Shown: positions 17,849 to 25,372 of the stretch, piece by piece
How positions within the stretch are numbered: position 1 is the first letter of the stretch
Layout: the number at the start of each line of letters is the position of its first letter
Assembly (NCBI GenBank): GCA_022842445.1
Contig: JALHPO010000001.1
Coordinates: 543,144-607,143 of the forward strand
Origin: Nitrospira sp.
GTDB lineage: Bacteria > Nitrospirota > Nitrospiria > Nitrospirales > Nitrospiraceae
Length of the DNA stretch: 64,000 bases
Direction of reading: 5' to 3'
Translations under genes and position numbers: made by a program
Notes under the pieces: model-generated
What the model saw: the letters and a program-made list of their open reading frames with translations, nothing else
What the model was told of the DNA's origin: nothing
Database searches by the model: none

Positions 17849-18640
17849 CTACGTCTTGTACAGAGATGTCCGGCGGTCACGAAGCAGGTCGTTGTAGCGG
17901 TTCAGGCTCTTGTTGCGAGCCTCGGCCGGATCAATATCGAGGACCGCAAGATCTTCCCGATCCCGGGAAGCCCGATACTGAATGACACCCTTGGGTGTCA
18001 CGACTTCACTGTGGCCGATGTAGGTCAACGGATCCTTCCCTCCACGAGCTTCACTGCCGATACGATTACACGTAATGGCAAAGACCCGGTTCTCCAGACA
18101 CCGCACCGGCATAGAATCCGGGCAGTTCGGCAACACGAGGTTGGACGGATGACAGATAATGTCGGCGCCCTGCACCGCCAAGGAGCGGGCCGCTTCCGGG
18201 TAATACCAATCGAAACAAATCATCACTCCGATTTTCGCCGGCCCGATATCCCACACCTGAAATCCGGAATCGCCTGGTGTGAAGAAGAGTGTCTCTTCAT
18301 AGAACAGATGCGTCTTGCGATAGCAGCCGATGAGTCCAGCCGGCCCCACGACCACGGCAGAGTTATAGCACGCCGGTCCGGCCCGTTCCGGAAGGCCAGC
18401 CACAATGTGGAGCCGGCGCCGCTTGGCAAGCTCCATCAAACGACGCGTAGTCGGACCGTCAGGCACCGGCTCAGCCAGCTGATGCGCCTCTTCCTGCGAT
18501 ACAAATTGATAGCCCGACGCAAACAATTCAGGCAGCACGATGAGATCCGCTTCAACCCGCTCCAACGCAGCCGCCACCGCATCAAGATTCTTGGCGACCT
18601 CGCCGAACGACGGATTGTATTGATAAAACCCGACTCGCAT
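17849..18640 (-). CDS. Carbon-nitrogen hydrolase (nitrilase superfamily)
   Basis: A 263-residue hydrolase. All three catalytic residues are visible: Glu in LPELFASGY (about 41), Lys in GCYRKTHLF (about 108) and Cys in VMICFDWYYPEA (about 142). Members cleave C-N bonds of amides or nitriles, or condense amines with carbamoyl groups. The WYYPE context after the cysteine is common in amidase and N-carbamoyl-putrescine amidase-like branches; the substrate cannot be fixed. The start at 18640 (GGAG upstream) is preferred over the track's 18706. Confidence 0.85.
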   Translation of the reverse strand: MRVGFYQYNPSFGEVAKNLDAVAAALERVEADLIVLPELFASGYQFVSQEEAHQLAEPVPDGPTTRRLMELAKRRRLHIVAGLPERAGPACYNSAVVVGPAGLIGCYRKTHLFYEETLFFTPGDSGFQVWDIGPAKIGVMICFDWYYPEAARSLAVQGADIICHPSNLVLPNCPDSMPVRCLENRVFAITCNRIGSEARGGKDPLTYIGHSEVVTPKGVIQYRASRDREDLAVLDIDPAEARNKSLNRYNDLLRDRRTSLYKT

Positions 18641-18662
18641 GAAGTACTTCACTCCATATGAG

Positions 18663-18690
18663 AACGGGCAGGGACTACTCCCTGCCCGTT
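18663..18690. terminator. Hairpin between smbP and nitrilase genes
   Basis: AACGGGCAGGGA and TCCCTGCCCGTT form a perfect 12-base stem with a 4-base loop. It sits after the 3' end of the SmbP gene and before the nitrilase start. A run of T is short on both sides, so termination efficiency is uncertain. Confidence 0.6.
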
Positions 18691-18730
18691 TCGACTCAGC
18701 TGTCATCCGACAGCTATCGGCTCATTGACG

Positions 18731-19078
18731 TTACTTCACTTCGGCTAAGTGCGTGGCGCCGCCTTCCGCGTGATCCTTGCACGCATCGGCATGCCCGGCC
18801 TTGCCATGTTGAACGGCTTCCTTCAGATGTTTCACACCCTCGTCCAAATGCGGGTTTTTCACGCCGGCACCCTGCGCATGCTTGAGCGCTTCTTCCGCAT
18901 GCTGGACACAGGCGTCGGCATGTCCCTCTTTCCCGTGCGACGCGGCGCCCCTGGCATGTTCAACCGCCTCATCGACATGTTTATTGCCGGCCAACGCCAC
19001 GCCATTCAGCATGGGCATACCCACAAGCGCCCCAACCGCGGCCAACGCCATGACCCTGTGGCTGATCTTGATTGTCAT
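18731..19078 (-). CDS. smbP: SmbP-like small metal-binding protein
   Basis: A 115-residue exported protein. The signal peptide runs to about residue 31 (ALAAVGALVGMPMLNGVALAG). The mature part is a string of seven-residue-like repeats rich in His, Ala, Asp and Glu (HVDEAVEHARGAASHGKEGH, HAEEALKHAQGAG), the layout of Nitrosomonas SmbP, a periplasmic copper-binding four-helix protein. It may buffer copper for the respiratory enzymes of a nitrifier. Two cysteines in HADAC motifs are an addition to the classic form. ATG 19078 has GGGAGGA upstream and is preferred over the track start at 19108. Confidence 0.85.
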   Translation of the reverse strand: MTIKISHRVMALAAVGALVGMPMLNGVALAGNKHVDEAVEHARGAASHGKEGHADACVQHAEEALKHAQGAGVKNPHLDEGVKHLKEAVQHGKAGHADACKDHAEGGATHLAEVK

Positions 19079-19161
19079 CGTGAGTCCTCCCTGGTTAGAT
19101 TGCGCCACTCCTGCGAATCAGATCGATCGTGCATGCACCTTACACAGCGTTCCAAAACCTG

Positions 19162-20052
19162 TCAAGAAGGCTTCCCGGAAGGGCCGGCCGCTTGGTCGAA
19201 CCCAAGAATCTTTTGAAGCATGTGCATGTCTTTCTCAACCGGGCAAGCGAAATCCCGGCTCCACTCCCACCACGACCCCGGGTAATTTCTGATCGCCTGA
19301 TACCCCGCTAGCTTGAGGATGACATAGAGCCAGGCCGACCGAACACCGCCGGTGCAATAACAGATCACTTCCTGATCGCTCCGAATGCCCTTGTCTTCTA
19401 GCATCGCTCTGATCACGTCGAGATCCTTAATCGTCGCATCCTTGTTGAGAAATCCGTTCCACGCCATGTGAATCGCCGAAGGGATATGGCCTGGCCGCGG
19501 GATGCCGGAGACTTCTTTTCCCAGATACTCTTCGAGGCTCCGGGCATCCACGATCGCCGTCCGCTCATGCGGCATTCGTACGATACGCTTCAGCTCCTCT
19601 TTCACAATCGCCAGCGCCTTTACCGGCTGAGCCTTGAAGTTTCCTGTGGCAGGCGGCGCCAGACCATGCTCGAACGGCCGCTTCTCTGCCGTCCATTTCA
19701 CCCAGCCACCGTCCAGAATGCGCAGATTCTTGTGGCCGAGATATTCGAGCATCCAGAACATCCGGCCTTCATCGCCCCAATTATCGAACGGATTGGAGTA
19801 GATGACGACGTCGCTCTCCTGATTGATTCCAAGCCGCCGAAGCGTCTGCTCGATCGCGCCGAGATCCGGATTCAACAATCCCTTCGGGACCGCATTCGGA
19901 TCGCTGTACTCATGCCAGGTGGTATGCACGGCGCCGGGAATATGCCCGCCGAACTCATACGCCGACCTGCCGCGCACATCGAGTACCACCAAGCCCGGCT
20001 GGCCCAATCGGTGCTGCAATGTGTCGGTATCGATCAACAACGGATGATTCAT
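19162..20052 (-). CDS. Sulfurtransferase with two rhodanese domains
   Basis: A 296-residue tandem rhodanese. The N-terminal domain (VVLDVRGRSAYEFGGHIPGA) lacks a cysteine in its active loop (VIYSNPFDNWGDEGRM), as usual. The C-terminal domain (AIVDARSLEEYLG) carries the catalytic loop CYCTGGVRSA, near residue 240. It moves sulfane sulfur from thiosulfate or mercaptopyruvate to acceptors such as cyanide. The loop CTGGVRS is closer to thiosulfate sulfurtransferases. The start is ATG 20052; a MITE-like repeat begins only 13 bases upstream, so it may carry or replace the promoter. Confidence 0.88.
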   Translation of the reverse strand: MNHPLLIDTDTLQHRLGQPGLVVLDVRGRSAYEFGGHIPGAVHTTWHEYSDPNAVPKGLLNPDLGAIEQTLRRLGINQESDVVIYSNPFDNWGDEGRMFWMLEYLGHKNLRILDGGWVKWTAEKRPFEHGLAPPATGNFKAQPVKALAIVKEELKRIVRMPHERTAIVDARSLEEYLGKEVSGIPRPGHIPSAIHMAWNGFLNKDATIKDLDVIRAMLEDKGIRSDQEVICYCTGGVRSAWLYVILKLAGYQAIRNYPGSWWEWSRDFACPVEKDMHMLQKILGFDQAAGPSGKPS

Positions 20053-20064
20053 GATATTCCTTTT

Positions 20065-20190
20065 ACAGGATGCTGAAAAAGCCCGCCAGCGTCGTTCTCG
20101 CATCGCTCAGAGGCTCAACGTACGGCACGGAGTACGATTCGCCTCTTCGCTCGCTGCGGCCTTGCTGGACGGCCATTTTGAGCATCCTGT
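20065..20190 (+). repeat. MITE-like element family 1, copy 1
   Basis: 126 bases bounded by the inverted ends ACAGGATGCTGAAAA and TTTTGAGCATCCTGT. Both ends are flanked by TA, as expected of a TA target-site insertion (IS630/mariner type). A second copy in opposite orientation at 29688-29811 is about 85% alike across its whole length. The centre contains another hairpin (CAACGTACGGCACGGAGTACG). No ORF inside. Confidence 0.8.
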
Positions 20191-20235
20191 ATCACTCCTT
20201 AGGCTTGTTTCAACCCTCGCGACCTGTGCTGACAA

Positions 20236-21522
20236 TCATCCTTTGATTCCGGCCTTGCAGCTGACACCATCCGGGCCGCCACTGACGACTACCGATCGGC
20301 CTCCTGCGCGTAACGCCGCAGCCAACTCGCCGGAAAGGGGAAACTCCCGCTCATCAATGACAAACCGATAGGGATCGGTTCCCGTCAGCCCGTACTTGTT
20401 CCGCAGCATCTCATGCTGCCCGTCAGTCAGAATGTGGTACTGCACCTTGGTTTTCAGAATCAAGCCCTTGGCGTCCGACGGAAGTCGATAGGCGAATTGA
20501 TAGTCGCGGCTCGCCAAGGGCAACAACCGGTTATCGTACAACTCCACAATCACCGGCTGCCAGAGAATCCATCGGCCCATCGTAGACGATTGCCGCTCCA
20601 GAACCTTCCCCTGTCCATCCTCCACCGTAAACTCTACCGTAAAGAATCGATCAGGATCTCCGGTGGGAATCTTATGGCCGGCCCCGGCATTGACCAGGGT
20701 CAGCGTAACACCCACCCGATCACCCGGCTTGGGAGCGCCCGTATCGGTCTTCACCTGAATCTCCACCGCCCGCTTGATCATATTGGGGTCGTGCCCGCCC
20801 CGCCACAGGTGTTGCCGGCCCCGGCGGATGGGTCCTCCCACGGCCACCGGCCGCTCAATCTCCGGCATGTGGCAACTCTGACAGATAAAACCGCGCTCCT
20901 TCATCCAGTACTGGCCTTCATACTCCGCATAGGTCCCGCATGGCCCCACGTTGTAGAACTGGGCCGGGCCTGACACGACGTTGTGGCACCGGGAACAGAA
21001 TTCGGCGCTACGGAACGTCGGGTCGAATTTCGTGGGATGTGGTGCAATCGAATCCTCGAACGGTCCCAGGATCACCCCGTCCCGCACATGACAAGCAGCA
21101 CAGGTGACTGATTCCTTCTGATACTCTGGGTCGAAATTCGGATTCGGCTTCTGCTCGGCACGTTCGACTCGGCCACGAGGAATCGCACCGATCAACATCG
21201 GCTGCTGATTTTCCAGCGGCGTATGGCAGTTGAGACACACCCAGATGTTTTTGTCCTTCTTCCAATAGGCCTGAAAGAACGGATCTTCATAGGCGTGCGC
21301 ATGAATGCTGGTTTTCCATTCTTCATAGATCTCGCGGTGACATTGCCCGCAGGATTCTGCCTTCAAGCTCGCGAGCCCGTCAGGGACCTTTTGAAACGGA
21401 ATCGCATGGGCATAGTCATCGCGCAGCCCGAAAATCACGACCGGTTTGACCTCGGTGTAGTAGAGATACACCAACCCGGCCGCCACTACAGCCCCAATAA
21501 CAATTTGGTGCCACCTACGCAT
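20236..21522 (-). CDS. Membrane-anchored five-haem c-type cytochrome
   Basis: A 428-residue protein with an N-terminal anchor (residues about 6-22). Five CxxCH haem sites occur in the first half: CGQCH (58), CLNCH, CAACH, CSRCH and CQSCH. Spacing and the HxxIYEEWKTS sequence after the first haem resemble the cytochrome c-554/MHC family. The C-terminal 190 residues contain no haem site and look like a beta-sandwich (GVTLTLVNAGAGHKIPTGDP). Two other genes with this architecture lie at 40433 and 41691. It should face the periplasm and move electrons between quinone-side and soluble carriers; the partners are unknown. Confidence 0.85.
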   Translation of the reverse strand: MRRWHQIVIGAVVAAGLVYLYYTEVKPVVIFGLRDDYAHAIPFQKVPDGLASLKAESCGQCHREIYEEWKTSIHAHAYEDPFFQAYWKKDKNIWVCLNCHTPLENQQPMLIGAIPRGRVERAEQKPNPNFDPEYQKESVTCAACHVRDGVILGPFEDSIAPHPTKFDPTFRSAEFCSRCHNVVSGPAQFYNVGPCGTYAEYEGQYWMKERGFICQSCHMPEIERPVAVGGPIRRGRQHLWRGGHDPNMIKRAVEIQVKTDTGAPKPGDRVGVTLTLVNAGAGHKIPTGDPDRFFTVEFTVEDGQGKVLERQSSTMGRWILWQPVIVELYDNRLLPLASRDYQFAYRLPSDAKGLILKTKVQYHILTDGQHEMLRNKYGLTGTDPYRFVIDEREFPLSGELAAALRAGGRSVVVSGGPDGVSCKAGIKG

Positions 21523-21540
21523 CTGACTTCCAATGCTTGC

Positions 21541-21627
21541 TGAGCTGACATGCTGACAGGACAGCAGGCTGACAGGTCCGCACTGTTGAATATCCTGTCA
21601 GCTTGTAGCCTGTTTCCCTGTCAGCTC
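21541..21627. repeat. Nested dyad repeat upstream of the cytochrome gene
   Basis: GAGCTGACA (21542-21550) pairs with TGTCAGCTC (21619-21627), and inner copies of GCTGACAGG at 21552 and 21568 can pair with CCTGTCAGC at 21594. It lies directly upstream of the five-haem cytochrome start and could be either a regulatory dyad or one more intergenic repeat family. Confidence 0.6.
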
Positions 21628-21647
21628 GTTAGCGTACAGCCGCCTTT

Positions 21648-22592
21648 TCAACAATCTAAGAGTGCCGTGATATGGGCATCCACCGATGCGGCCAGTGCCG
21701 TCAAATTGTAGCCGCCTTCGAGCGAAGAAAGGATGCGGCCCTGCGCATGGCGCAGGGCGAGGCCGGAGACGATGCCGGTCAGCTCCGCATATCCCTTTTC
21801 CGTCAAGCCCATGCTGGCCAGCGGATCATCTTTATGCGCATCGAACCCGGCTGAGATGATGACGAACTCCGGCTTGAACTCATCGGCCGCCGGCACCAAT
21901 GTCTTGTGGAAGATCGCGAGATACTCGTCATCCCCTTCACCGGCTTCCATCGGCACATTGATCGTCAATCCTTCGCCCGCCCCCGTGCCCCGTTCACTCG
22001 CCCGGCCTGTGCCCGGATAATGGGGATATTGATGGGTGCTGAAAAAGAGCACGGAGGGATCGTCCTCGAAGCTGTGCTGAGTGCCGTTCCCGTGATGGAC
22101 ATCCCAATCGACAATCAGCACCCTGGCCACAGAATACTTGCGCTGGACATAGCGCGCAGCAATCGCCACATTGTTGAGCAGGCAAAATCCCATCGCCCGC
22201 CCGGCTTCGGCATGATGGCCGGGCGGGCGCACGGCACAGAAGACGTGATTCACCTGCCCGGCCATAATCGCATCAACGGCGGCCAATGCCCCACCGACTG
22301 CCAGATAGGCGGCATTCAAGGAGCCTGGCGACATCGAGGTGTCGGGATCGAGGGAAACTCGTCCGCCGCCAGGCGACTGGTCTTTCAGCATCGCAAGATA
22401 CGCTGCGCTATGGACCTGGGTAATCCATTCATCTTCGGCCTTGCGCGGCTCGATTCTGGTCACCTTCGCAAGCGTCCCGCTCTGTTCGAGTTGCTGCATG
22501 ATCGCGCGCAGCCGATTGGGCGACTCAGGATGGCCCATTCCCATGTCGTGTTCAAGATAGGCCGGATGGTAGACGAGACCGGTTTTCGCCAT
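21648..22592 (-). CDS. Histone-deacetylase-like deacetylase
   Basis: A 314-residue zinc hydrolase of the bacterial HDAC/AcuC/acetylpolyamine amidohydrolase superfamily. Active-site motifs are complete: RPPGHHAEAGRAMGFCLLNN (near 128), VDWDVHHGNGTQ (near 167) with metal-binding D and H, and SAGFDAHKDDPLA (near 252) with the third metal ligand. Such enzymes remove acetyl groups from acetyl-lysine or acetyl-polyamines. The motif order and length fit class II-type bacterial forms. Separate transcription unit, no partner gene next door. Confidence 0.88.
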   Translation of the reverse strand: MAKTGLVYHPAYLEHDMGMGHPESPNRLRAIMQQLEQSGTLAKVTRIEPRKAEDEWITQVHSAAYLAMLKDQSPGGGRVSLDPDTSMSPGSLNAAYLAVGGALAAVDAIMAGQVNHVFCAVRPPGHHAEAGRAMGFCLLNNVAIAARYVQRKYSVARVLIVDWDVHHGNGTQHSFEDDPSVLFFSTHQYPHYPGTGRASERGTGAGEGLTINVPMEAGEGDDEYLAIFHKTLVPAADEFKPEFVIISAGFDAHKDDPLASMGLTEKGYAELTGIVSGLALRHAQGRILSSLEGGYNLTALAASVDAHITALLDC

Positions 22593-22607
22593 AATGCACA
22601 GGTATTG

Positions 22608-22700
22608 TTACTCGTGAAGCGTATCTCGTTGGTGGCGCGAGACTCGCGAGACCGGCGAGACACGTGTGATAGGCTGAGGCAGTTGTCCGGCCGAGTCCCG
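22608..22700. repeat. Family C intergenic repeat
   Basis: CTCGTGAAGCGTATCTCGTTG followed by GCGAGACTCGCGAGACCGGCGAGACACG. The word CGTGAAGCGTATCTCG or its complement recurs at 17770, 30635, 40340-40430 and 61648-61760. Confidence 0.6.
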
Positions 22701-22812
22701 CCTTTCACGCACATCTCGCCCTTCTTGTGGTTTTAGATTAGCACGCAGGAAAGCACGTAGACAACGAGCGTTCTCCACTGCTATCGTCGGTCTTCACAAT
22801 ACGGAGTATCCG

Positions 22813-23130
22813 ATGCCTAATCCAAGAATTGAACCGCTCAAGAAAGTCCTCGCGATCGACCCAAACGACGATGTCGCCTGGTTCGGACTCGGCAAAGCCT
22901 ATATGGACGATGGAAACTTTGAAGAGGCCGCGAAGGCTCTGCGGCAATGTGTCACGGTCAAACCTACCTATTCGGCCGCCTATTTTGCGTTGGCGCAGTC
23001 GCTCCGCACCTTGAACCAGCTCGACGAATGCCGCACCGTCATCGTCACAGGCATCGAGGTCTCGACGAAGAACGGCGATGCGATGGTGACGAAGAATTTA
23101 GAAGCGATGAAGAATTCACTGCCGTCGTGA
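22813..23130 (+). CDS. Small TPR protein
   Basis: A 105-residue cytoplasmic protein with two TPR units (IDPNDDVAWFGLGKAYMDDG and VKPTYSAAYFALAQSLRTLN) and no signal peptide. The stop overlaps the GTG start of the following deaminase gene (GTGA), so the two are translationally coupled. Likely an adaptor; partner unknown. Confidence 0.8.
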   Translation: MPNPRIEPLKKVLAIDPNDDVAWFGLGKAYMDDGNFEEAAKALRQCVTVKPTYSAAYFALAQSLRTLNQLDECRTVIVTGIEVSTKNGDAMVTKNLEAMKNSLPS

Positions 23131-23720
23131 CCACGCGCCGCTCTTCCACCTCCCCCTTCCAGCTGCCACAGTGGGCTATCCGACTGGCGCGGAGCCGGCA
23201 CACGCCGTTTCTCTCAAAGGAAAGCCGCATGCGGTTTGTCATCGCATTGGCCTCGACCAATGTCGCAAGAGGGACCGGCGGCCCCTTTGGCGCCGCCGTG
23301 TTTGAGCGTACCGGATGGCGGCTGGTGGCGATCGGCGTCAACCTCGTCGAGTCCACCCGTTGCTCTCATGCGCACGCGGAAATGGTTGCGCTGGCCAACG
23401 CGCAACAGACCGTCGGGCGGTTCGATCTCAGCGCGGCAGGATTCCCAACACACGAGCTGGTAACAAGCTGTGAGCCTTGCGCCATGTGTTACGGCGCCAT
23501 CCCCTGGTCCGGCATCCGCAGCGTGCTGTGCGGCGCCCGCGCCAGCGATGCAGAAGCGATCGGATTCGATGAGGGGGCGAAACCGAAGAACTGGGTGGCG
23601 GAGTTCAAGAGACGCCGCATCACGGTCGTCCGCGACCTGTGCCGGAAAGAAGCAGCCGCCGTGCTTCAAGCATATAAGAAGGGCGGCGGCGCCATCTACG
23701 GCGCCCGCAAGACGTCGTGA
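23127..23720 (+). CDS. Nucleoside/cytosine-type deaminase
   Basis: A 197-residue zinc deaminase. Catalytic motifs are HAEM (about residue 87-90, His metal ligand and proton-shuttling Glu) and CEPCAMC (about 114-120). The order is that of the guanine deaminase/TadA-like branch (CEPCAMCYGAIPWSGIRSVL). The start is GTG 23127 overlapping the TPR stop; the track start at 22947 runs through the TPR gene in another frame. Substrate is uncertain: guanine, cytidine or a tRNA adenine are all possible. Confidence 0.82.
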   Translation: MTTRRSSTSPFQLPQWAIRLARSRHTPFLSKESRMRFVIALASTNVARGTGGPFGAAVFERTGWRLVAIGVNLVESTRCSHAHAEMVALANAQQTVGRFDLSAAGFPTHELVTSCEPCAMCYGAIPWSGIRSVLCGARASDAEAIGFDEGAKPKNWVAEFKRRRITVVRDLCRKEAAAVLQAYKKGGGAIYGARKTS

Positions 23721-23823
23721 TATCTCGACCGCAGACGGGATGCGGTCGAGACATCCGGCCTGATCCACTGTCACATCCCGGCCCGGCGATTGCGCATTAT
23801 CCGCAGACCGGGCGGCCCGATTT

Positions 23824-24687
23824 CTATCCCAGCAACTGCACAAACACCTCAGCTTGCCGTTCGCTGAGCGGCGATGCAGCGCCGGGATTATGAATCAACA
23901 ACCGCACGCGCGGATGAGTTCGTTGAGTCTTAGGACGCTCGACCAGCTCGACGTTCGCCAATCTGGTCCCCGCTTTCGACGGCAGCGGTTCCACATCCCA
24001 CAATGAAATCAGTACGGCGCTGAGATGCCGCAAGCCGGTCAGCAATACGGTGACGGCGCCTGACAATACCTTCACATCCAGCCAGATGGCCTCCGGCCGT
24101 CCACTCTTTCCGCTTTGCAAATCGGCGCGGGGGATGGAGATATGCAGCACGACAGGATCGCAATAGTCGGCCAGCTGTTTCGCCTTCTGTTGAATGCGTG
24201 CCAGAATCCGATGGAGCAAGATCACGCCGCGATCCTCCTCTTCTCCCTGTTCCTCATCTCGCGCGATTCCTCGAAGCGGCATCCGTCGACGCGCCGCCGA
24301 TCCCACCATGGCCGTGACTTCGACCAGAAACCGATCCCGGCCCAGATGGCACTCCAGATCAGCGCTGCGGGTCTTCGATTCAGGCAGAAATGTGACACGA
24401 ACTCGGGCACGAATCAGCTGCGTGGCCAGCTCCAGTTCAGCCAACGCCGATTCTTTCACGCCGGGATCAGAATGGGTGAGGCGATGCAGGAGCCGTCCGA
24501 GCCGAAGATGGCTCGACTGATCGGCACAGTGCCGGTGAAGCTGGGTCAAACGGTCTTCTAGATCGGAAGAGAGCCCTTCTCGTGTCGTGCGTTTCCAGGA
24601 GACGGCGGGCACACCATATCCATCCCGAAAAGAAGAGTAGACCTTCACCGACCGTCGCGATCGCCATCGGGCCATCCCACACTCCAT
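23824..24687 (-). CDS. Hypothetical protein, possible nuclease-like fold
   Basis: A 287-residue basic protein without signal or membrane segments. Residues 85-125 contain a strand-turn-strand (ADLECHLGRDRFLVEVTA) that recalls PD-(D/E)xK nuclease cores, but the lysine is missing, so the fold is only a guess. A second region (VVLHISIPRADLQ... IWLDVKV) has alternating strands. It overlaps the upstream gene by one base (TAATG), so the two are co-translated and probably act together. Family not recognised. Confidence 0.5.
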   Translation of the reverse strand: MECGMARWRSRRSVKVYSSFRDGYGVPAVSWKRTTREGLSSDLEDRLTQLHRHCADQSSHLRLGRLLHRLTHSDPGVKESALAELELATQLIRARVRVTFLPESKTRSADLECHLGRDRFLVEVTAMVGSAARRRMPLRGIARDEEQGEEEDRGVILLHRILARIQQKAKQLADYCDPVVLHISIPRADLQSGKSGRPEAIWLDVKVLSGAVTVLLTGLRHLSAVLISLWDVEPLPSKAGTRLANVELVERPKTQRTHPRVRLLIHNPGAASPLSERQAEVFVQLLG

Positions 24688-25058
24688 TAGGCCGATGCCG
24701 CCTCATCCTCATCGTTCGATGATTGCCGCAAGAGATCCGGCTGCTGCTTGGCGATCTCCTCATAGACTTCATCCAGCCAGCGGCCGGCACAGCCCAGCAC
24801 TTCGCGTACCAGCGTTTCGGGCTGCCCGGTTCTCTTGATCGTCCATTGCGACACATACTCCAGCAGAGTCTCGCGTTCGAACTGTCGAGTCGAGCACGTG
24901 GCCATCGCAGCGAGTTCGCCCAATCCTGTTTTCAGAATCTCGGCGACCGTGTCTCGCGCATACGAGGTACTGGCCGTCACATATTGGACTACTCGATTGA
25001 GCTCTTGATCTGTCATCATCACACTCACAACCGAGTCGATGCTGCGGGATTTTTGCAT
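24687..25058 (-). CDS. Hypothetical protein coupled to the 23824 gene
   Basis: A protein of up to 123 residues, acidic at its C-terminus (SSNDEDEAASA). In-frame ATGs at 25019 and 25016 are also possible starts. The centre is helical (TVAEILKTGLGELAAMA, LLEYVSQWTIKR), a pattern seen in small DNA-associated or adaptor proteins, without a clear match. The stop overlaps the start of the next gene, pointing to a two-gene unit. A MITE-like repeat lies immediately upstream. Confidence 0.5.
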   Translation of the reverse strand: MQKSRSIDSVVSVMMTDQELNRVVQYVTASTSYARDTVAEILKTGLGELAAMATCSTRQFERETLLEYVSQWTIKRTGQPETLVREVLGCAGRWLDEVYEEIAKQQPDLLRQSSNDEDEAASA

Positions 25059-25081
25059 CCCTCCCGAACTCTGTCAATGTG

Positions 25082-25277
25082 CTAGCCCGCATTATTCATG
25101 ACAGTTCGTCGCGAAATCGCCAAGCCGCGTCGTGAGACCGGCGCGCGGAGCCCGGAGGACCTGAGGCGTACTCGTGCAGTACCTGGAAGGTCCGAGGGGC
25201 GAGCCCGCCGGCCGCAGGCTTGTCGCAACAGCGGATCGGCGATTGCAGCAGAAGGGTTCATGAATAATGCGGGCTAG
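25082..25277. repeat. MITE-like element family 2, full copy
   Basis: 196 bases with perfect 20-base terminal inverted repeats, CTAGCCCGCATTATTCATGA and its complement. The outer bases may include a CTAG target duplication. The centre has an internal hairpin (CTGAGGCGTACTCGTGCAGTACCTG) and no ORF. Related single ends occur at 17794-17835 and 30341-30392. Confidence 0.8.
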
Positions 25278-25372
25278 AGGATGGCCGCCCCGCATTTTTT
25301 CTCCTCGCCATGCAGAGGGCAATGGTATGATCGGTCCGGCCCAGAGCCGGTTACAGTTTGAAGGAGAACCGT

